A DNA stretch of 64,000 bases from an uncultured Ruminococcus sp. GTDB lineage: Bacteria; Bacillota; Clostridia; Oscillospirales; CAG-272. Both the position numbers and the translations under genes were made by a program. Below, piece after piece: positions 60,920-64,000 of this stretch (its first letter is position 1; each line of letters starts with the position of its first letter). The DNA lies in the NCBI GenBank assembly GCA_902795355.1, contig CADBKZ010000005.1, positions 177,665 to 241,664 on the forward strand, written 5' to 3'. A model generated the notes under the pieces. It searched no databases. It was not told the origin of the DNA and saw only the letters and a list, made by a program, of their open reading frames with translations.

Positions 60920-62308
60920 TTAAACCAATTTTCTACCCATGATAACGCCCATAACCGACGCCATCATCAGCCCGCGCGTCCATCCGCTGGAATCGCCGAG
61001 GCAATGCAGCCCTTTGATGTTGGTATTCAGATTTTCGTCCATTTTTACGCGGTTGCTGTAAAATTTCAGCTCGGGCGAATAGAGCAAGGTTTCGTAGGAA
61101 GCAAACCCCGGGACGACCTGATCCATGGCTTGGATGAAATTGATGATGTTCGTCATGGCGCGATACGGCATGGCGGCGGTAATGTCGCCCGCAACCGCGT
61201 CCGGCAGCGTTGGACGGACGTTGGATTGCGCCAGCTCTTTATCCCATGTCCGTTTGCCGTCGAGGATGTCCCCGAACCGCTGAACCAAAATATGCCCCGC
61301 GCCGAGCATGTTGGTCAGCTCGCCCACCTTTTGCGCGTACTCGATGGGCTGATTGAACGGCACCGAGAAATTATGCGAGCAAAGAATGGCAAGGTTGGTG
61401 TTATCGGATTTGGTATCCTTGAACGAATGGCCGTTGACCACGGCAAGATCGTTGTCGTAGTTCTCCTGACTGACAAATCCCCCGGGGTTCTGGCAGAAGG
61501 TCCGCACCTTGTTTTTGAACGGCGCGGGATAGCCGATCAGTTTGGATTCATACAGGACCTTGTTGACCTTTTCCATGATTTCGTTGCGGACTTCGACGCG
61601 AACGCCGATGTCCACCGTTCCGGGCAGGTGCGCAATGTTATGCTCGGCGCAGAGCTTTTCCAGCCAATCCGCTCCGCGCCGACCGGTTGCAATTACGGTA
61701 TGTTCCGCGCGGATCTCCTCGGTTACGCCGCCATGCGAAACGATAACGCCGAAGCATTGCTCGCCATCGAGGATCAGATTGTTACATTCATAGCCGAAAT
61801 AAAGCTCCACGCCGTTTTCCAATAGGTGGCGTTCAATATCGCCGTAGAGTTTATGCGCGCGCTCGGTGCCGATATGGCGGATGGGGCAATCCACCAATTT
61901 CAGCCCCGCCATAATGGCGCGCTTGCGGATTTCCTTTACCTCGTCCGTGTTGTCCCTGCCCTCAACGTGCGTATCCGCGCCGAACTCCAAATAAATGCCG
62001 TCGGTGTAATCGGTCACGCTCTGCACCGTCTCGGCGCCGAGCAATTGCGGCAGATCGCCGCCCACCTCGCAGGAGAGCGAAAGCTTGCCGTCCGAAAACG
62101 CGCCCGCGCCCGAAAATCCCGTTGTGATATGGCAATAAGGCTTGCAGTTCATGCAATGCCCCGTTTTGGCTTTCGGGCAGCGGCGTTTCTCCACCGGCTG
62201 CCCTTTTTCCACGATTACGATTTTTTGCCGGCTTCCCTTGCGCAGCATTTCAAGCGCGGTGAAAATGCCCGCGGGTCCCGCGCCGACGATTACAATATCT
62301 GTTTTCAT
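60920..62308 (-). CDS. FAD-dependent dehydrogenase, conserved hypothetical
   Basis: A 462-residue flavoprotein. It starts TDIVIVGAGPAGIFTALEML, the FAD-binding loop, then CPKAKTGHCMNCKPYCHITTGFSGAGAFSDGKLSL, which is typical of the uncharacterised family related to NAD-utilising dehydrogenases. The second dinucleotide region is IKGLHCLGDSSGWTRGLMMASVMG. Four cysteines near residue 40-60 (CPK, CMNC, YC) could bind metal. The start at 62308 follows AAAGGA at a long 12-base spacing. Probable role is a cytosolic redox reaction of unknown substrate. asnS lies 88 bases upstream. Confidence 0.82.
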   Translation of the reverse strand: MKTDIVIVGAGPAGIFTALEMLRKGSRQKIVIVEKGQPVEKRRCPKAKTGHCMNCKPYCHITTGFSGAGAFSDGKLSLSCEVGGDLPQLLGAETVQSVTDYTDGIYLEFGADTHVEGRDNTDEVKEIRKRAIMAGLKLVDCPIRHIGTERAHKLYGDIERHLLENGVELYFGYECNNLILDGEQCFGVIVSHGGVTEEIRAEHTVIATGRRGADWLEKLCAEHNIAHLPGTVDIGVRVEVRNEIMEKVNKVLYESKLIGYPAPFKNKVRTFCQNPGGFVSQENYDNDLAVVNGHSFKDTKSDNTNLAILCSHNFSVPFNQPIEYAQKVGELTNMLGAGHILVQRFGDILDGKRTWDKELAQSNVRPTLPDAVAGDITAAMPYRAMTNIINFIQAMDQVVPGFASYETLLYSPELKFYSNRVKMDENLNTNIKGLHCLGDSSGWTRGLMMASVMGVIMGRKLV

Positions 62309-62396
62309 TGATTGGTTAATTCCTTTCTTTCCGCAAGAACGCCGGAGCACTTGCAAAGGGTACTCCGGCGTTCCGCTTTCAAACTTTCCCGTTCTC

Positions 62397-63791
62397 TTAA
62401 AACTCCGCGTTTCCGACCGTGCGGGGGTACGGAATTACGTCGCGGATGTTCGCAACGCCCGTAAGATACATGATGATGCGCTCAAACCCGAGGCCGAAGC
62501 CAGCATGCTTGGTTCCGCCGTAACGGCGCAGGTTGAGATACCACCAATAATCTTCCTCTTTCAGCCCGCATTCCTTCATGCGGTCAAGAAGAACGTCGAT
62601 CCGTTCCTCGCGCTGGCTTCCGCCGATGATTTCGCCCACCCCGGGGACCAGCAGATCCATGGCGGCAACGGTTTTACCGTCGTCGTTGAGGCGCATATAG
62701 AACGCTTTGATCTCCTTGGGATAATCCACAAGGAAAACGGGCTTTCCGTAAATTTTTTCGGTGAGGTAGCGTTCGTGCTCGGTTTGCAGGTCGCATCCCC
62801 ACTCCACGGGATATTTGAAGGCTTCGCCGCTCTTTTTCAAGAGGTCGATCGCCTCGGTGTAGGTCACTTTCTGGTAATCGCTGTCCGCAAGCTTTGTCAG
62901 GCGGTCGAGCAGCGTTTTATCCACAAAACTGTTGAAAAACTCCACTTCCTGACGGCAGTTTTTCAGAATATGGCGGATGATATATTGGATCATATCCCAC
63001 GCGAGCTGCATATCGTCGTTGAGGTCGGCAAAGGCGATCTCCGGCTCGATCATCCAGAACTCGGCGGCATGGCGCGCGGTGTTGGAGTTTTCGGCGCGGA
63101 ACGTGGGGCCGAACGTATAAATATTTCCGAACGCCATGGCGAACGTTTCGCCCTCGAGCTGGCCCGAAACGGTCAGATTTGCGCTTTTCCCGAAGAAATC
63201 CTGCGACCAATCAATGCTTCCGTCGGGGAGCTTCGGCGGGTTGGCGGGGTCAAGGGTGGTCACGCGGAACATCTCGCCCGCTCCCTCGGCGTCCGAACCC
63301 GTGATCAGCGGCGTGTGGACGTACACAAACCCGCGGCCATGGAAGAACGAATGAATGGCAAAGGCGGTTTCGCTCCGCACGCGGAACACCGCGGAAAACA
63401 GGTTGGTGCGCGGGCGCAGGTAGGCCTGCTCGCGCAGAAATTCCACGGTATGCCGTTTGGGTTGGAGCGGATAATCGGGCGTGGAAGGCCCTTCCACGGT
63501 AATTTCTTTCGCCTTGACCTCGAACGGCTGTTTGGCATTCGGAGTCAGCACAACGGTTCCGCGGACGACCACGGCCGAACCCACATTCAATTTCGCGATT
63601 TCGTCGTAATTGGCGAGCGTTTCCCTCTCGAAAACGATCTGCACCGATTTGAAGCAACTTCCGTCGTTCAGATCGATAAAGCCGAAAGCCTTGCTATCGC
63701 GAATATTCCGAGCCCAGCCGCCGAGGATCACTTCTTTTCCGTCAAAAGACGCGGCCGACTCATAAAGATGTTTGTTCAGTTCTCTTTTCAC
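62397..63791 (-). CDS. asnS: Asparagine--tRNA ligase, GTG start
   Basis: A 464-residue class II synthetase. The N-terminal OB-fold has [25 protein letters not shown]. Motif 2 is [25 protein letters not shown] and motif 3 is [27 protein letters not shown], whose PRTVGNAEF ending is AsnRS-specific. The best start is a GTG at 63791, nine bases after GGAG; the in-frame ATG further upstream would include the -10 region. Its presence indicates direct charging of tRNA-Asn. Confidence 0.95.
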   Translation of the reverse strand: MKRELNKHLYESAASFDGKEVILGGWARNIRDSKAFGFIDLNDGSCFKSVQIVFERETLANYDEIAKLNVGSAVVVRGTVVLTPNAKQPFEVKAKEITVEGPSTPDYPLQPKRHTVEFLREQAYLRPRTNLFSAVFRVRSETAFAIHSFFHGRGFVYVHTPLITGSDAEGAGEMFRVTTLDPANPPKLPDGSIDWSQDFFGKSANLTVSGQLEGETFAMAFGNIYTFGPTFRAENSNTARHAAEFWMIEPEIAFADLNDDMQLAWDMIQYIIRHILKNCRQEVEFFNSFVDKTLLDRLTKLADSDYQKVTYTEAIDLLKKSGEAFKYPVEWGCDLQTEHERYLTEKIYGKPVFLVDYPKEIKAFYMRLNDDGKTVAAMDLLVPGVGEIIGGSQREERIDVLLDRMKECGLKEEDYWWYLNLRRYGGTKHAGFGLGFERIIMYLTGVANIRDVIPYPRTVGNAEF

Positions 63792-63843
63792 TGCATCTGT
63801 CTCCTTTCCGACGCCATATCGGGGATGATTGCCCATCCAATCT

Positions 63844-63872
63844 ATTTTACACCATTTTTCCCTTTTTGTCAA
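63844..63872 (-). promoter_or_regulatory. Promoter of asnS
   Basis: TTGACA and TAAAAT with a 17-base spacer, about 50 bases before the GTG start. Beyond it, to the end of the window, I see no gene. Confidence 0.8.
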
Positions 63873-64000
63873 TGCTTTTTTCGGATTTTGGCAATAAAAG
63901 AATGTAGTGTTACAATAGATGTGAGACTGAAAGAGAAAAAAGAAATAGAAAAAGTGATTGAGATTTGGTAGAATAGAATCACCACAAACCACTCTACGAA

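Noticed and set aside
63900..64000. Start of another gene at the right edge
   Set aside because: Only A/G-rich sequence with scattered stop codons is visible; no start with a ribosome binding site is found.

Overview
The window looks like a chromosome segment of a Clostridia-type Bacillota (Firmicutes), most likely an uncultured, gut-associated one. The evidence is the gene set: an AddAB nuclease rather than RecBCD, a ClpE-like zinc-finger AAA+ unfoldase, a YlmC/YmxH-type PRC-barrel protein linked to sporulation, a solitary ECF transporter module, DUF951 and DUF1846 proteins, and many lipoproteins with no outer-membrane genes. Promoters are classical sigma-A type with an almost invariant 17-base spacer. 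Base composition is moderately GC-rich by eye, with one clearly AT-richer stretch at about 58.9-60.9 kb. The species cannot be named from this sequence. No rRNA, CRISPR array, prophage or intact insertion sequence is visible.

0-25 kb is mostly housekeeping. On the minus strand, an operon read from 8.6 kb downward holds ruvC, an rRNA-type methyltransferase, ecfA1, ecfA2, ecfT and truA. It is followed by a separately promoted cvpA-clpE pair and ylmC. Divergent from ruvC, a plus-strand operon carries a DUF951 gene, a large YfhO-type membrane protein, ruvA and ruvB, so the ruv genes are split around a divergent promoter region. Next come a minus-strand operon of M18 aminopeptidase, DUF1846 and DUF2974 genes, then rhaA, topB, a small P-loop protein, pgi and a D-Ala-D-Ala carboxypeptidase.

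25-44.4 kb contains tRNA-Val(GAC), a XerC/D-type recombinase, an unknown membrane protein, a gltX-glnS tandem and a 158-base MITE-like repeat. It continues with a small lipoprotein, class II fructose-bisphosphate aldolase, a MATE transporter, an operon of a lipid-anchored HtrA protease with an RlmA-like methyltransferase and a glycosyltransferase, and a queG-like/addB/addA operon.

44.4-58.9 kb is the most distinctive part: nine minus-strand genes with gaps of 0-93 bases behind one good promoter. In transcription order they are an FAD-dependent oxidoreductase, a PocR-AraC regulator, a solute-binding lipoprotein without permeases, an 1129-residue lipoprotein of unknown function, a GLUG-repeat secreted protein, a 44-residue peptide, a second GLUG-repeat protein with a C-terminal membrane anchor, a GH27 alpha-galactosidase and a coupled 69-residue zinc-ribbon-like protein. 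I read it as an inducible cell-surface locus for recognising or degrading a complex glycan; that role is inference.

58.9-64 kb holds an AT-rich stretch with an 18-codon micro-ORF that has its own promoter and ribosome binding site. A BspA-like leucine-rich-repeat lipoprotein, a FAD-dependent dehydrogenase and asnS follow.
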